From Palleronia abyssalis (lineage in GTDB: Bacteria; Pseudomonadota; Alphaproteobacteria; Rhodobacterales; Rhodobacteraceae), in assembly GCF_900302445.1 (NCBI RefSeq), contig NZ_ONZF01000002.1, forward strand, positions 620,001-684,000: a stretch of DNA of 64,000 bases, in the 5' to 3' direction. Both the position numbers and the translations under genes were made by a program. Below the pieces are notes generated by a model that worked only from the letters and a program-made list of their open reading frames with translations, had not been told where the DNA came from and did no database searches. Shown here in pieces: positions 46,390 through 58,374 of this stretch (positions are counted from its first letter, which is position 1; each line of letters starts with the position of its first letter).

Positions 46390-47334
46390 TCAGCCTCGGC
46401 GAGGGCCGCGCACGCGCGCGGCGCGAAACAATTTGAAGGCCGAACTTCCGGGAAGCTCGGTTACCTCGGAAAACAACGAGTCGAGCGTGGATTCGTAGGG
46501 AAGATGCCGGTTGGCCACGAGCCACAGGACCCCGCGCGGGGCAAGACAAGCCGCCGCCGTGGCCAGGAAGGCACGCCCCAGATGCGGATCGCCCGCACGC
46601 CCCCTGTGGAACGGCGGGTTGGTGACGACGTGGTCGACCTTGCTCCCGGGTGTCCAGGCGGTCGCGTCCGCCCAGTGGAACCGCGCCCGCGGATCGTCCA
46701 GGTTACGACGCGCGCAGTCCAGCGACGGTCGGTGCGCCTCGACTAGGTCGCAGTCCGTGACGTCGCCGCTTTGCAGGATCGCCTTCGACAGCGCCCCCCA
46801 GCCCGCGCCCAGGTCCACGACGTGACCCTTCAGCGGGGGCAGCGCGTCGATCAGCAACCGCGAGCCCGGATCGATCCCGTCGGTCGAAAACCCGCCAGGC
46901 GGTGTCAGGAACCCGTCGGCCGTCCGGGGCGCGGCCCGCCAATCGTCGAAATCGCCGCCTTCGATCACGAACAGCTTGCCATGCGCCTTGGCGATCACGG
47001 CCCCCACCGTCCCGCGCTTGCGACATTCCTTCAGCATGGCATCCGCGCCGTCGGTCTTCTGGCCGTCCACCAAAACTGGCACGCCCAACGCCATCGCCTG
47101 CGCGATCATGTCGCGCCCCGCCTCACGCGCGCGGGGCAGGGTGACGACGACGCATCCCGCAGGGCCTTCGATCCGGTCGCGCATTTCGGCGACGCCGGCG
47201 AACCAGTCGCGCTCGGGCTGTGTGTCGTGGGTGACAGCCACGGGGCCGGGAAGATCCGCGACCTCCGTCCCCCCGGGCGGGTTCACCAGAAGGACGGGCG
47301 GGACCAGAAGGCCGTCCGCGGCGGCAAGGGGCAA
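46390..47334 (-). CDS. RsmC-like class I SAM methyltransferase (rRNA/DNA guanine N2 type)
   Basis: A 314-residue protein with an RsmC-like layout: a degenerate N-terminal domain, then a catalytic domain with SAM motif I VVDLGAGWGALSKA and VTNPPFHRGR, the NPPF motif of base N-methyltransferases. RsmC makes m2G1207 in 16S rRNA; the exact target here is inferred. The start is uncertain: TTG 47334 is used, but the frame is open for several more codons upstream (RLLSAR) into clpS and may begin earlier. It follows clpS by about 20 bases. Confidence 0.85.
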   Translation of the reverse strand: MPLAAADGLLVPPVLLVNPPGGTEVADLPGPVAVTHDTQPERDWFAGVAEMRDRIEGPAGCVVVTLPRAREAGRDMIAQAMALGVPVLVDGQKTDGADAMLKECRKRGTVGAVIAKAHGKLFVIEGGDFDDWRAAPRTADGFLTPPGGFSTDGIDPGSRLLIDALPPLKGHVVDLGAGWGALSKAILQSGDVTDCDLVEAHRPSLDCARRNLDDPRARFHWADATAWTPGSKVDHVVTNPPFHRGRAGDPHLGRAFLATAAACLAPRGVLWLVANRHLPYESTLDSLFSEVTELPGSSAFKLFRAARVRGPRRG

Positions 47335-47353
47335 GCGCGCCGAGAGCAGCCGA

Positions 47354-47674
47354 CTATTCCTTTTCCATGGTGCATTGCAGCGGATGCTGGTGGCGCCGGG
47401 CGAAATCCATCACCTGCGTGACCTTGGTTTCCGCCACCTCGAACGAGAAGACGCCGACCACCGCCAGACCCTTCTTGTGCACGGTGAGCATGATTTCGAA
47501 CGCCTGTGCGTGGTTCAGTCCGAAGAACCGCTCCAGCACATGGACCACGAACTCCATCGGAGTGTAGTCGTCGTTCAGGATCAGCACCTTGTAAAGCGGC
47601 GGGCGCTTCGTCTTCGGCTTGGTCTCCAGCACGACGCCGGCATCGCCGTCGTCATCCTTGGGTTTGTTCGCCAT
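47354..47674 (-). CDS. clpS: ATP-dependent Clp protease adaptor ClpS
   Basis: A 106-residue adaptor that delivers N-end-rule substrates to ClpAP. The core [20 protein letters not shown], with the [10 protein letters not shown] substrate pocket, [20 protein letters not shown] and the C-terminal [15 protein letters not shown] are all typical. An N-terminal disordered tail of ~28 residues precedes the core. ATG 47674 ([10 protein letters not shown]) is preferred; an in-frame start 15 codons upstream would add unrelated sequence. clpA is not adjacent. Confidence 0.96.
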   Translation of the reverse strand: MANKPKDDDGDAGVVLETKPKTKRPPLYKVLILNDDYTPMEFVVHVLERFFGLNHAQAFEIMLTVHKKGLAVVGVFSFEVAETKVTQVMDFARRHQHPLQCTMEKE

Positions 47675-47770
47675 GAGGAAGGGTTCTCTGGTCACGTTTG
47701 GCCCGTATCGGTTAATCGTGAAGCGTGCCGCGTCAATATAAGGGCGCAGCCCCGGGGGAAAAGAGGGACC

Positions 47771-48469
47771 ATGCCCACGATCACCACCATCGGCTTCGAT
47801 GCGGACGACACACTCTGGCATAATGAGCGGTTCTTCAAGATGACGGAAGGGCGCTTTGCCGAACTTCTTGCCGATCATGCTCCGCCTGATCACCTGGCCG
47901 AACGTCTGCTCGAGGCCGAGCGGCGCAACCTTGGTCGCTACGGGTTCGGCATCAAGGGCTTCATGTTGTCCATGATCGAAACGGCGCTGGACGTGACGGA
48001 CAACCGCGCGCCGGGCCACGTGATGCGGGGCATCATCGAGGCGGGGCAGGAGATGCTGTCCCACCCGATCGAGCTTCTGCCCGGTGCCGAACACGCGGTC
48101 GAGGCGCTGCACGGGCGCTATCGCCTGCTTCTGATCACCAAGGGCGACCTTCTGGATCAGGAGCGCAAGCTGGCCCAATCGGGCATGGGCGACTGGTTCG
48201 ACGGGGTCGAGATCGTGTCGGACAAACGCCCTGAGACCTATGCCCGAATCTTCGCCACGCATGCGGACGGGGCTGAACAGGGGCTGATGGCGGGCAATTC
48301 GATGAAGTCCGACGTGCTGCCGATGATTGACGCGGGCGGCCATGGTGTCTTTGTCCCCCACGGTCTGGCCTGGGAAATAGAGCATGCAGATCCGCCACAG
48401 GAGCGGTCGAGATATCACGAAATCGCGGATCTGGGGCATTTGCCGGATTTGATCGCGGGGCTGACCTGA
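47771..48469 (+). CDS. HAD superfamily hydrolase
   Basis: A 232-residue HAD phosphatase-like protein. Motif [10 protein letters not shown] has nucleophile Asp10 and acid Asp12. Motif II is LLITKGD (Thr), motif III the Lys in [10 protein letters not shown] and motif [19 protein letters not shown] helical cap lies between motifs I and II. The substrate is a small phosphorylated metabolite that cannot be named. The ATG at 47771 is the one giving the motif at the N-terminus; the frame upstream runs antisense through clpS. Confidence 0.92.
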   Translation: MPTITTIGFDADDTLWHNERFFKMTEGRFAELLADHAPPDHLAERLLEAERRNLGRYGFGIKGFMLSMIETALDVTDNRAPGHVMRGIIEAGQEMLSHPIELLPGAEHAVEALHGRYRLLLITKGDLLDQERKLAQSGMGDWFDGVEIVSDKRPETYARIFATHADGAEQGLMAGNSMKSDVLPMIDAGGHGVFVPHGLAWEIEHADPPQERSRYHEIADLGHLPDLIAGLT

Positions 48470-48664
48470 CCACAGTCCAAGGCCTCGGATCGAGGTATGG
48501 TGCCGGGCGGCAGTTCTACCGCAAGATGTGGCGGCTGATGTAAATCGGTCAATGTGCTCATTTTGCACGGTTTCTCGCGGCGAAAAGCTGTGCTAAATCA
48601 AATTTTGGAAGCGGACCGATCGCAAAAGAATCGGCCGCCGAGGCAGATGAGGCAGTTACCCGTG

Positions 48665-50002
48665 ATGTACCAACGGCTTCTCACCCTGTTCGGGGTGCTT
48701 TCGACCTGTGTTCTGGTGTTTGCGACGCCTCTGGTTGCGGCGCCCTACGCAGCAATGGTGATCGACGCCCGGTCCGGCGAAGTGTTGCACGAAAGCAATG
48801 CCGACTCGCGTCTTCATCCGGCATCCCTGACCAAGATGATGACCCTCTACGTGGTGTTCGAAGCGATCACCCGCGGCGAGATTTCGGCCGATACGGTCGT
48901 CACGATCTCCAGCCACGCTGCGTCCGAGCCGCCGTCGAAACTGGGTCTGCGCGCCGGTCAGAAGATCGCCCTGCGCTATTTGATCCGCGCGGCCGGCGTG
49001 AAATCCGCCAACGACGCGGCCACCGCACTGGGCGAGGCGATCTCGGGCTCGGAAGCGGCCTTCGCGCAGCGGATGACCCGGACGGCGCAGGCGCTGGGCA
49101 TGACGCGGACGACCTTCAAGAACGCCCATGGTCTGACGCAGGAAGGGCACCTGTCGACCGCGCGCGACATGACGATGATGGGGCGGCGGCTGTTTTACGA
49201 TTTTCCGCAGTATTACAACCTGTTCTCACGCCAGAGCACCGATGCCGGCATGATGACGGTCAACAACACGAACCGCCGTTTCCTGGCCGCCTACAAGGGC
49301 GCGGACGGGATCAAGACGGGCTTCACCAATGCCGCCGGGTTCAACCTCGTTGCCTCGGCCGAGCGGGGCGGAGAGCGCGTCATCGCCACCGTCTTCGGTG
49401 GGCGGTCCACCGCCTCACGTAACGCGAAGGTGGCCGAGCTTCTGGACCTTGGCTTCGCCCGCGCGCCGTCGCGCGTCGCCGTCCGCAAGCCGCCACCGCC
49501 GAACTATTCGACCGCCACGGCGACCGGTTCTGTCGCCGTCGCCCGGTCCCTGCGCCCCAGCCTGCGTCCCTCGCGCGAGCCGGCCGTCGACCCCGACCTG
49601 ATCGCGCAAGCGGTCTCCGATTCCATTTCCCGCGTCGTGCCCGAGGTGGCGAACGTCACGCCCTCGCCCCAAGCCGTGCCGGAAACGCAGATCGTCGCCG
49701 TGTCCCCCGAGCCCCCGACCCGGCCGACGGAGGGAGAGATCGTAACCCGGATGTCCAGCTCGGGCGGGCGTCACTACGGGATCAATATCGGGCGCTACGG
49801 CACCCGCTACCAGGCCGAGCAAGAGCTTCTGAAAACCGCCCTGACCGAGATCACGACGCTGGAAGACGCCCTGCGCAAGGTCGTGCGCAGCCCTCAGGGC
49901 TGGGAGGCGAACTTCGTCGGCATGACCCAGGAACGCGCGTCCATGGCGTGCGTGCGTCTGGCCGCCCGCGACGTCAACTGCAACACGCTCGGGCCGGGCT
50001 GA
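48665..50002 (+). CDS. D-alanyl-D-alanine carboxypeptidase with C-terminal SPOR-like region
   Basis: A 445-residue penicillin-binding protein (DacA/PBP5 type, class S11) trimming peptidoglycan stem peptides in the periplasm. Signal peptide MYQRLLTLFGVLSTCVLVFA; active-site motifs SLTKMM (SxxK), VKSANDAA (SxN) and DGIKTGFTNAAG (KTG). A Pro/Arg-rich linker follows, and the last ~75 residues (HYGINIGRYGTRYQAEQELL onward) look like a SPOR peptidoglycan-binding domain. The start is uncertain: ATG 48665 gives a clean signal; ATG 48647 is the alternative. Replaces the amphipathic membrane anchor of enteric PBP5. Confidence 0.92.
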   Translation: MYQRLLTLFGVLSTCVLVFATPLVAAPYAAMVIDARSGEVLHESNADSRLHPASLTKMMTLYVVFEAITRGEISADTVVTISSHAASEPPSKLGLRAGQKIALRYLIRAAGVKSANDAATALGEAISGSEAAFAQRMTRTAQALGMTRTTFKNAHGLTQEGHLSTARDMTMMGRRLFYDFPQYYNLFSRQSTDAGMMTVNNTNRRFLAAYKGADGIKTGFTNAAGFNLVASAERGGERVIATVFGGRSTASRNAKVAELLDLGFARAPSRVAVRKPPPPNYSTATATGSVAVARSLRPSLRPSREPAVDPDLIAQAVSDSISRVVPEVANVTPSPQAVPETQIVAVSPEPPTRPTEGEIVTRMSSSGGRHYGINIGRYGTRYQAEQELLKTALTEITTLEDALRKVVRSPQGWEANFVGMTQERASMACVRLAARDVNCNTLGPG

Positions 50003-50791
50003 TCAATCTGCGACCCACGCGGCCTCGGCCGAGCGGGTGAACGTCCTGCGCCCGCGGACGTCGAACACCGCGTCGTCCCCGGCGGAAAATGTATCGATCT
50101 CGATCTTTTCGCGGCTGGCGGTCAGCAGGTTGAAGGTATTGGGCTCTCCCCTCAGGCGGTTCGACAGGCCGGTGCCGGCCTGAACGAACAGGCATCCCGG
50201 CGCGATGGCGAAGGGCCGCGTCACCGTGTTGTGCAGATGTCCCGACAGGACCACGTCCGCACCCGCATCGTTCAACGCGGTCAGTGCCGCGTTCGCCCCG
50301 CGCATCAGCCGCTTGTCCACTTCGGGGCCGTGTTCCAAGGGGTGGTGCAGCACGACCACCCGCAAACGGTCCCCAGCGGTCTGGAAGCTTCTGGCGACCT
50401 TGCGGATCGTTCGCCGCGACAGCCGCCCCCGCTGCCACGAGAACCGGTTCACCGTGTTCACGCCGGTCACCACCATCTCGTCCGTCTCCAGTGATGGTTC
50501 GAGGTTCCGATCGATGAACGTCTTGTAGCGGTGGAAGGGCTTCAGGAACCGCAGGAACAGGTTGTCCAGCGGCGTATCGTGGTTGCCCGGCACCGACAGC
50601 GTCTCGGGCGCCAGCTGGTCCACGAAGGCGCGCGCCCGCTCGAACTGGCCCCGCCGCGCGCGCTGCGTGAAATCGCCCGAAATGGCCACCAGATCGGGGG
50701 CCAGGCGGTTCACGGTATGGACCAGGGGGCCTTCCAGTTCAGGCCGGTCGCGTCCGAAATGAAGGTCCGAGAGGTGGAGGATTCGTATCAT
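50003..50791 (-). CDS. Metallophosphoesterase
   Basis: A 262-residue calcineurin-like phosphoesterase with all metal-binding blocks: LHLSDLHFG (DxH), AISGDFTQ (GD), SVPGNHDTP (GNHD), VVLHHPLEHG (H) and VVLSGHLHNTV (GHxH). Cytosolic, with no signal peptide. Substrates in this family range from cyclic nucleotides to lipids and DNA. Its ATG overlaps the stop of the lipid kinase gene by four bases, so the two work from one transcript and might act on related lipids, for example UDP-diacylglucosamine or phosphatidate. That is inference. Confidence 0.92.
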   Translation of the reverse strand: MIRILHLSDLHFGRDRPELEGPLVHTVNRLAPDLVAISGDFTQRARRGQFERARAFVDQLAPETLSVPGNHDTPLDNLFLRFLKPFHRYKTFIDRNLEPSLETDEMVVTGVNTVNRFSWQRGRLSRRTIRKVARSFQTAGDRLRVVVLHHPLEHGPEVDKRLMRGANAALTALNDAGADVVLSGHLHNTVTRPFAIAPGCLFVQAGTGLSNRLRGEPNTFNLLTASREKIEIDTFSAGDDAVFDVRGRRTFTRSAEAAWVAD

Positions 50792-51693
50792 GCGTCTGCG
50801 TGGCCTTCGGGTAACAGGATAGTCAGGTTGTCATCGGACATGCGGAACTTGAACGGCCCGCGCTCGCGCCGTTTCTCGCCGTCGAAAGCGAGCAGGGTGC
50901 GCTTCTTGCGGTGGACGTCGATCTCGCAGCTTTCGGTGGTCAAAAGCTCGTAATCCTTGCCCCGCAATGGGCCCAGAAACGCCAGCCGGAAGGTCATTGC
51001 GAAAAGCTCCCACCGCGTTTCGGCACGCGAGATCAGGACCGCGAACTTGTCCTTGTCGATCGCCTCCTCCCCCTCGATGTGGAAGCTGTTCAGTTGATAG
51101 GCGGACCGGGCGACGAAGATCAGGGCCGACCGCTGGGTCCGCGCGTCCCCGTTTGTGGTGATCGTGACCTTCATCGGCTTGCGGAACTTTAGGAACGTCT
51201 TGATCACCGACCAGTGGGCCGCCAGCCGGAACCGGCCCCAGCGGGAATAGACCGTCTCGCGCTCGCGCAGGATCGCGGGATAGATCCCCAGAGAGGCGTT
51301 GTTGAGGAACGCCTGCCCGTTGACGGTTCCGATCCGGATCGGGTGCGGTGTGCCCGACAGAAGCTGGCGCGCTGCCTCCTCGGGCTCTTCCGACAGGCCA
51401 AGCCCGCGCGAGAAATAGTTGAACGTGCCCAGCGGAAGCACGCCCATGGGCGTGCACTTGCCCAGAAGCGCACCGGCCACGGCCATCACAGTGCCGTCAC
51501 CCCCGGCGGCGATCACGATCTCAGGGTCGTCTTTCAATGCCCCTTCGACGGTCGCGCCGATGTCGGTCGACGGGTCCCAGTCCACGCGCCACGCGCCGTC
51601 CCCGAAGACCCGCATTGCGCGGTCGATGGCCTCGGCGTCGCGACTATTTTGGCCCGACGCCTTGTTCGCGATCAGACAGACTTTTTGATACAT
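50788..51693 (-). CDS. Diacylglycerol kinase family lipid kinase
   Basis: A 301-residue DAGK-catalytic-domain protein. The nucleotide-binding motif VIAAGGDGTVMAVAGALLGK and PLGTFNYFSRGLGL are diagnostic, and the C-terminal beta sandwich ends FRMSDDNLTILLP. Phosphorylates a lipid such as diacylglycerol, ceramide or sphingosine; the substrate is unknown. ATG 51693 (MYQKVCLIANK) is the normal start, with an alternative eight residues upstream. It is coupled to the downstream metallophosphoesterase. The yejF gene stop is 59 bases upstream. Confidence 0.9.
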   Translation of the reverse strand: MYQKVCLIANKASGQNSRDAEAIDRAMRVFGDGAWRVDWDPSTDIGATVEGALKDDPEIVIAAGGDGTVMAVAGALLGKCTPMGVLPLGTFNYFSRGLGLSEEPEEAARQLLSGTPHPIRIGTVNGQAFLNNASLGIYPAILRERETVYSRWGRFRLAAHWSVIKTFLKFRKPMKVTITTNGDARTQRSALIFVARSAYQLNSFHIEGEEAIDKDKFAVLISRAETRWELFAMTFRLAFLGPLRGKDYELLTTESCEIDVHRKKRTLLAFDGEKRRERGPFKFRMSDDNLTILLPEGHADA

Positions 51694-51752
51694 GATCGGC
51701 GGTGCCCCTGTTTGCACCGGTCAACGCGCAGCCCAAGCGTTTCGTTGCGCCG

Positions 51753-53356
<1,604 letters not shown>

Positions 53357-53360
<4 letters not shown>

Positions 53361-54571
53361 TGAAACGTCTTTCTGGGGTCGAACGCGTCGCGGATCCCCT
53401 CGAAGATGAAGACCAGCAGCGACAGCATGATCGCGAACGTGAAGAAGGCGGTAAAGCCCAGCCACGGCGCCTGCAGGTTCTGCTTGGCCTGCAAGGTCAG
53501 TTCGCCCAGCGACGGGGCCGACGACGGCAGGCCGAAGCCAAGGAAATCCAGGCTGGCCAGTGTGCTGATCGTGCCGGTGATGATGAAGGGCAGCATGGTG
53601 ACCGTCGCGACCATGGCGTTGGGCAGCATGTGGCGGAACATGATTGTCCAGTTCGACACACCCAGCGCACGCGCTGCGCGGACATATTCGAAATTACGGG
53701 CGCGCAGGAACTCGGCCCGGACCACGCCGACAAGGGCGGGCCAGCCGAACAGCACTGTGACGAACACAAGCAGCCAGAAGCCACGCCCCAATATCGCGAA
53801 CAGGATGATGATGACATAAAGCGAGGGGGTCGAGACCCAGATCTCGATCACGCGCTGAAAGATCAGGTCTGTCTTGCCGCCGAAGAAGCCCTGAACCGCG
53901 CCCGCGAGGATCCCGATGATCGAGGTCAGGACCGTCACGATCAGCGTGAACAGGATCGACAGCCGGAAGCCATAGATCACCCTTGCGGCCACGTCGCGGG
54001 CGGTGTCGTCGGTCCCAAGGATGTGCATCGCGTCGGGGGCCGAGGGCGCGGCCCCGCCGATGTCGTTGATCGTGTCGTAGCTGTAGGGGATCGGCGGCCA
54101 CAGAAGCCAGCCCCCCTCGGCCCCGTCGGCCACGCGCCCGTCTGCGACGATGGCTTCGGGGTCGTCGAAACACTCCTCCAGCCCGCCCGACTTGATCAGG
54201 CACTGCACCTCGATGTCGGAATAGACGGCCTCGGTCCGGAAATCCCCGCCGAAGGCCGTTTCGGGATAGAAGCTGAAGATCGGCGTGTAGAGCTCGCCGT
54301 CATAGCTGACGAGGATCGGCTTGTCGTTGGCGATGAACTCGGCAAACAGCGAAAGCCCGAAGATCACCGCGAACAGGATCAGCGACCAGAAGGCCCGCCC
54401 GTTCTTGCGAAAGTTCCGCCAGCGACGCTGGTTCAGCGGCGACAGGGTCGGACGCCGACGCCGCGGGCTGACGGGTGGCGGTGCGTCATGCCCGGGTGAG
54501 GGATAGGGGGCAGGGCTTTCCAGCCCCGGCTCGGTCGGGCCGTGTTCGGAATGGCGGTCGATATTGCTCAT
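53357..54571 (-). CDS. yejE: Peptide/microcin C ABC transporter permease YejE
   Basis: A 404-residue inner-membrane permease. A long Pro-rich cytoplasmic N-terminus (about 1-70) precedes the first helix (FWSLILFAVIFGLSLFAEF). A periplasmic region follows, then the BPD transport domain with GTDDTARDVAARVIYGFR and the EAA loop VRAARALGVSNWTIMFRHML. The ATG at 54571 (MSNIDRHSEHG) is preferred over an upstream start that would run into yejB. One base separates it from the yejB stop. Confidence 0.95.
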
Positions 54572-54572
54572 C

Positions 54573-55655
54573 TCAGCCCTCCCGCGTCTCGAAGTCGATG
54601 CGGGGATCGACGAAGACATACATCAGGTCCGACACGATCCCCACGACCAGCGAAATCAGCCCGAAGAAGAACAGCGTGCCGAAGATCACCGGATAGTCGC
54701 GGGCCACCGCAGCCTCGAACCCCAGCCGCCCCAGACCGTCGAGCGAGAAGATCGTCTCGATGATCAGCGAGCCTGCGAAGAACACCCCGATGAACACCGA
54801 CGGGAAGCCCGCGATGATGATCAGCATCGCGTTGCGGAAGACGTGGCCATACAGGACCTTCGACTCCTTCAGCCCCTTGGCCCGCGCGGTCACGACGTAC
54901 TGCTTCTTGATCTCGTCCAGGAAGCTGTTCTTGGTCAGAAGCGTCAGCGTCGCAAAGGCAGAGATGGTCGAGGCCAGAACCGGCAACGTGATGTGCCAGA
55001 TATAGTCGCCCGCCTTGCCCAGAAGGCTGAGATTCTCGAAATTGTCCGAGGTCAGCCCGCGCAGCGGGAAGATCTGGAAGTACGACCCGCCCGCGAACAG
55101 CACCAGCAGCAGGATCGCGAACAGGAAGCCCGGGATCGCGTAGGCCACGATGATCAGTGCGCTGGTCCAGGTGTCGAACTGCGACCCGTCGCTGACCGCC
55201 TTGCGGATGCCCAGCGGGATCGAAACGATGTAGGCGATCACCGTCGACCACAGCCCCAGCGTGATCGACACGGGCAGCTTCTCGATCACCAGGTCGATGA
55301 CGCTGATCGAGCGGAAATAGCTCTCGCCGAAATCGAAGCGGATGTAGTTCCACATCATGTCGATGAAGCGTTGCAGCGGCGGCTTGTCGAAGCCGAACTC
55401 GCGCTCCAGCTCGGCGATGAATTCGGGCGGCAGGCCGCGTGACCCGGTATAGGCGTCGGTATCCGTCGCCCCCGCGGCGGCATCGCCCGCTCCACCGGCG
55501 ATCCCCTCGAACACGTCGCCGGACCCTTCAAGCTGGGCCAGCACCTGCTCGATCGGGCCGCCCGGCACGAACTGAGTGAGAACGAAATTGACCACCATGA
55601 TCCCGAACAGCGTCGGAATGATCAGCAGCAGTCGTCTGAGGATGTAGGCGGCCAT
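54573..55655 (-). CDS. yejB: Peptide/microcin C ABC transporter permease YejB
   Basis: A 360-residue permease of the oligopeptide type. N-terminal helix [20 protein letters not shown] with VPGGPIE, then a Gly/Ala-rich insertion (about 45-70, [18 protein letters not shown]) found in YejB proteins. [20 protein letters not shown] begins the transport domain, and [20 protein letters not shown] is the EAA loop. It forms the channel with YejE. Three bases separate it from yejA. Confidence 0.95.
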   Translation of the reverse strand: MAAYILRRLLLIIPTLFGIMVVNFVLTQFVPGGPIEQVLAQLEGSGDVFEGIAGGAGDAAAGATDTDAYTGSRGLPPEFIAELEREFGFDKPPLQRFIDMMWNYIRFDFGESYFRSISVIDLVIEKLPVSITLGLWSTVIAYIVSIPLGIRKAVSDGSQFDTWTSALIIVAYAIPGFLFAILLLVLFAGGSYFQIFPLRGLTSDNFENLSLLGKAGDYIWHITLPVLASTISAFATLTLLTKNSFLDEIKKQYVVTARAKGLKESKVLYGHVFRNAMLIIIAGFPSVFIGVFFAGSLIIETIFSLDGLGRLGFEAAVARDYPVIFGTLFFFGLISLVVGIVSDLMYVFVDPRIDFETREG

Positions 55656-55658
55656 GGA

Positions 55659-57581
55659 TCAGAGCGCGCCCGATTCCCTCAAGGCGTTCGCCCTGTCGGC
55701 GTCGATCCACCAGAAATTGTCGCTGCCCAGATCGTAGGGCGGGATCGTGTCGGGATACTCGTACATGTCGTAATAGGCGACCCAATGCGTGTCGTTGTAC
55801 CAGACCGGCACCATGAAATAGGCGTGGCGCATGATCCGGTCGATGGCCCGGACATAGGCCTGCATTTCCTCGGCGGTATCGGTTTCCTGAAGCTCCTCGA
55901 TCAGGCGGTCCACCGCTTCGCTGCAATAGCCCGCGGGGTTGAACACGTCGTCGCGGTCCTCGCAGCCATAGCGCTGACTGATGCCCACGCCTTCTTCCAG
56001 GCTGTTGGTATAGCTGTCGAAGATCATATCGAAATCGTGCCCACGCACCCGATCGGTATATTGCGCGTCGTCGATCCGGTTGTAGGTCGCCTGCACGCCC
56101 AGCCGTTGCAGGTTGTCGACGTAAGGCAGGATGATGCGGTCGAAGCTTGGGTTGTTCTCGATGAACTCGACCGACAGGACCTCGCCGTCCTTGCGGCGCA
56201 CTCCGTCATCGCCCGCTTCCCACCCCGCCTCTTCCAGCAAATCGGCGGCCTCGCGCAGGTTGCCGCGGTCCAGCTGGCGCGACCCGCCGGGGGACTGGAC
56301 GAACGCGTCGCCTTCCAGGATCTCGGGGTCGATCATGTCCGACACGGCTTGAAGATACTGAAGCTCCAGCCCCTGCGGTACGCCCTCGGCCTCCAGGTCC
56401 GAATTCTGCCAGAACGATTGCCGCTGGGCGAACAGGCCGTATTGCAGCGTCTCGTTCGTCCAGGTGAAGTTGAACATCAGCCCCAGCGCCTTGCGCACGC
56501 GGGGGTCCTGGAACTTTTCCTTGCGCAGGTTGAAGACGAACCCGCTGGCCACGGGCAGGGCGCCGTTGGGCAGCTCTTCCTTGACGATGGTGCCGTCGTC
56601 GATCGCGGGGAAGTCGTATTGCGTGGCCCAGGTGAGGGAACTCGTTTCCTGCCGGAAGGTGTATTCGCCGGCCTTGAACGCCTCGAGCGCGGCGTTGGAA
56701 TCGGCGAAGAACTCCTGCCGGATACTGTCATAGTTGAACCGCCCCTTGTTCAGAGGCAGGCCTTCACCCCAATAGTCGGGATTGCGGCTGGCGACGATGC
56801 GCCGGGGGGCATCTACCTCGGAAATCATGTAGGGGCCGGTGCCTGGCGATTGGGTCAGGCGGCTTTCGTCCAGGCTGGCACCCGTTTCCTCAAACCACTT
56901 CTTTTGGAACACGATGGACGCACCGGCCTGGCTGATCAGGCCCTTGCGGGGCACGTCGGGGCTGAAGTGGAACTTGATGCGATGGGGGCCCAGCACCTCG
57001 ACCTCGGGGATCATGCGCTTCACCGCGATCCGGAACGAGGGAAAGCCTTCTTCCATGAACAGGTCGTAGGTGAACGCGACATCCTCGGCCGTCATGGGCG
57101 ACCCGTCCGAGAACGTGACATCCTCGCGCAGGTTGAAGATCACCCAGTCCATGCTTTCGGGGTATTCGATGGTCGTGCAAAGAAGGCAGTAGGACGCATA
57201 TGCGTCATCCGCGGTCGAGGTCATCAGACGCTCGTAGGGGATCGTCGACAGAGCAGGCGACCGGCCACGACGCGAATAGGGGTTCATGCTGTCGAACGAC
57301 CCGCGGCCCCAGATGGAATATTCGCCGCCGCTCGGCGCATCCACGTTGACATAGTCGAGCTGCTCGAAATCCGGGCCGTACTTGATTGCACCCAGATCCG
57401 AGAACGCGTGCGACGTGATGATCTCTCCCTCGGCCTTCGCCGGTTCGGCACCTTGGGCGAAGACCTGCGCAGCGCCCGCCAGGATCACGCCGCCTGTCAG
57501 GGCCATGCGCCACAGCCAGGGACGAAGGTCGGGCATCTGTCGGGCGTGGGCGCGGGCGGGCTGGGGGCGTCTCGGGGTCAT
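55659..57581 (-). CDS. yejA: Peptide-binding protein of the Yej ABC transporter (YejA)
   Basis: A 640-residue family 5 solute-binding protein, larger than simple dipeptide binders. The export signal is MALTGGVILAGAAQVFAQ, preceded by a longer basic N-terminus (ATG 57581 has GGAG upstream; an internal ATG at 57536 would give a shorter signal). The mature protein contains GRGSFDSMNPYSRRGR, FNLREDVTFSDGSPMTAEDV and TGPYMISEVDAPRRIVASRN, the classic SBP5 blocks. It delivers peptides to YejBEF in the periplasm and is the first gene of this four-gene operon. Confidence 0.95.
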   Translation of the reverse strand: MTPRRPQPARAHARQMPDLRPWLWRMALTGGVILAGAAQVFAQGAEPAKAEGEIITSHAFSDLGAIKYGPDFEQLDYVNVDAPSGGEYSIWGRGSFDSMNPYSRRGRSPALSTIPYERLMTSTADDAYASYCLLCTTIEYPESMDWVIFNLREDVTFSDGSPMTAEDVAFTYDLFMEEGFPSFRIAVKRMIPEVEVLGPHRIKFHFSPDVPRKGLISQAGASIVFQKKWFEETGASLDESRLTQSPGTGPYMISEVDAPRRIVASRNPDYWGEGLPLNKGRFNYDSIRQEFFADSNAALEAFKAGEYTFRQETSSLTWATQYDFPAIDDGTIVKEELPNGALPVASGFVFNLRKEKFQDPRVRKALGLMFNFTWTNETLQYGLFAQRQSFWQNSDLEAEGVPQGLELQYLQAVSDMIDPEILEGDAFVQSPGGSRQLDRGNLREAADLLEEAGWEAGDDGVRRKDGEVLSVEFIENNPSFDRIILPYVDNLQRLGVQATYNRIDDAQYTDRVRGHDFDMIFDSYTNSLEEGVGISQRYGCEDRDDVFNPAGYCSEAVDRLIEELQETDTAEEMQAYVRAIDRIMRHAYFMVPVWYNDTHWVAYYDMYEYPDTIPPYDLGSDNFWWIDADRANALRESGAL

Positions 57582-57689
57582 GGGCGTCTCCGGTCACAGG
57601 CGTCTGCGGAAGCTAAAGGCCCAGCTGGGGCAGGTTCAAGATAATTCCAGTTGATCGTTCCGTGATCGTCCGCCGGGTTGGGCCGGATG

Positions 57690-57722
57690 AAAAGAAAAAA
57701 GCCGGTCCCGCGAAGGACCGGC
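57690..57722 (-). terminator. Rho-independent terminator downstream of the cytochrome c gene
   Basis: On the minus strand: GCCGGTCC, loop TTCGCG, GGACCGGC, then a T-rich run (TTTTTTCTTTT). Stem arms 57701-57708 and 57715-57722, A-run 57690-57700 on the plus strand. It ends 29 bases after the cytochrome gene stop. Confidence 0.9.
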
Positions 57723-57751
57723 CCCATCTGGCGCGCCGCAGGAACGTGCGG

Positions 57752-58270
57752 TCACTCGTCCAGCGTATCGAGATAGGCGATCAGGTTCGCGCGCTCCTCG
57801 ACCGACGGCAGGCCGTTGAAGCTCATCGAGGTGCCGGGCGCCCAGCCGCGCGGGTTTTCCAGGAAATGGTTCAGGTTCTCGGGCGACCAAACGTCGGCCA
57901 CCTCGGACAGGGCGCCGGAATAGGCACCGTACCCGTCCGCCGCACCGATATCACGGCCCACGACACCGTAGAGGTAGGGGCCGACCGCGTTCGCGCCTTC
58001 TTCCAACTGGTGGCAGGCGCGGCACTTGCCGAACACCCGCTCGCCCGCGCCGACATCGGCCGAGGCGAAGACCTCCTCGAACGCGGGGCCTTCTTCCACC
58101 GGCTCTTCCTCGCCGCCATCCTCGACCGGGATGGAATAGGCCTGTTCCCCGTCGCCATGACCGCCGCCGACGTGATAGATTTCCTCGGCCACCCAAGCGC
58201 CAAGCAGGAACACCAGGAAGGTGCCGCAGAAGCCGCCGACGATCTTGGTCAGGGTCATGGTGTCGAACAT
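57752..58270 (-). CDS. Membrane-anchored c-type cytochrome
   Basis: A 172-residue cytochrome c. An uncleaved N-terminal helix (about 9-28, KIVGGFCGTFLVFLLGAWVA) anchors it, an acidic linker (EDGGEEEPVEEGPAFEE) tethers the head, and haem is bound through Cys83/Cys86/His87 (CRACH) with Met149 (GTSMSF) as the likely sixth ligand. This matches the membrane cytochrome c-552/cy group that carries electrons from the bc1 complex to cytochrome oxidase. It has its own terminator and is the last gene read leftward before yejA. Confidence 0.92.
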   Translation of the reverse strand: MFDTMTLTKIVGGFCGTFLVFLLGAWVAEEIYHVGGGHGDGEQAYSIPVEDGGEEEPVEEGPAFEEVFASADVGAGERVFGKCRACHQLEEGANAVGPYLYGVVGRDIGAADGYGAYSGALSEVADVWSPENLNHFLENPRGWAPGTSMSFNGLPSVEERANLIAYLDTLDE

Positions 58271-58374
58271 TGTGGTATTCGCCTCTCTCGCGGAAGTCCG
58301 GCACTCTCTAGACCCAACCCGCGCCCCTGTTCAAGCGCAGAGCGGCGCGACCTTTAGGCCAGTTTGCGCAAAAG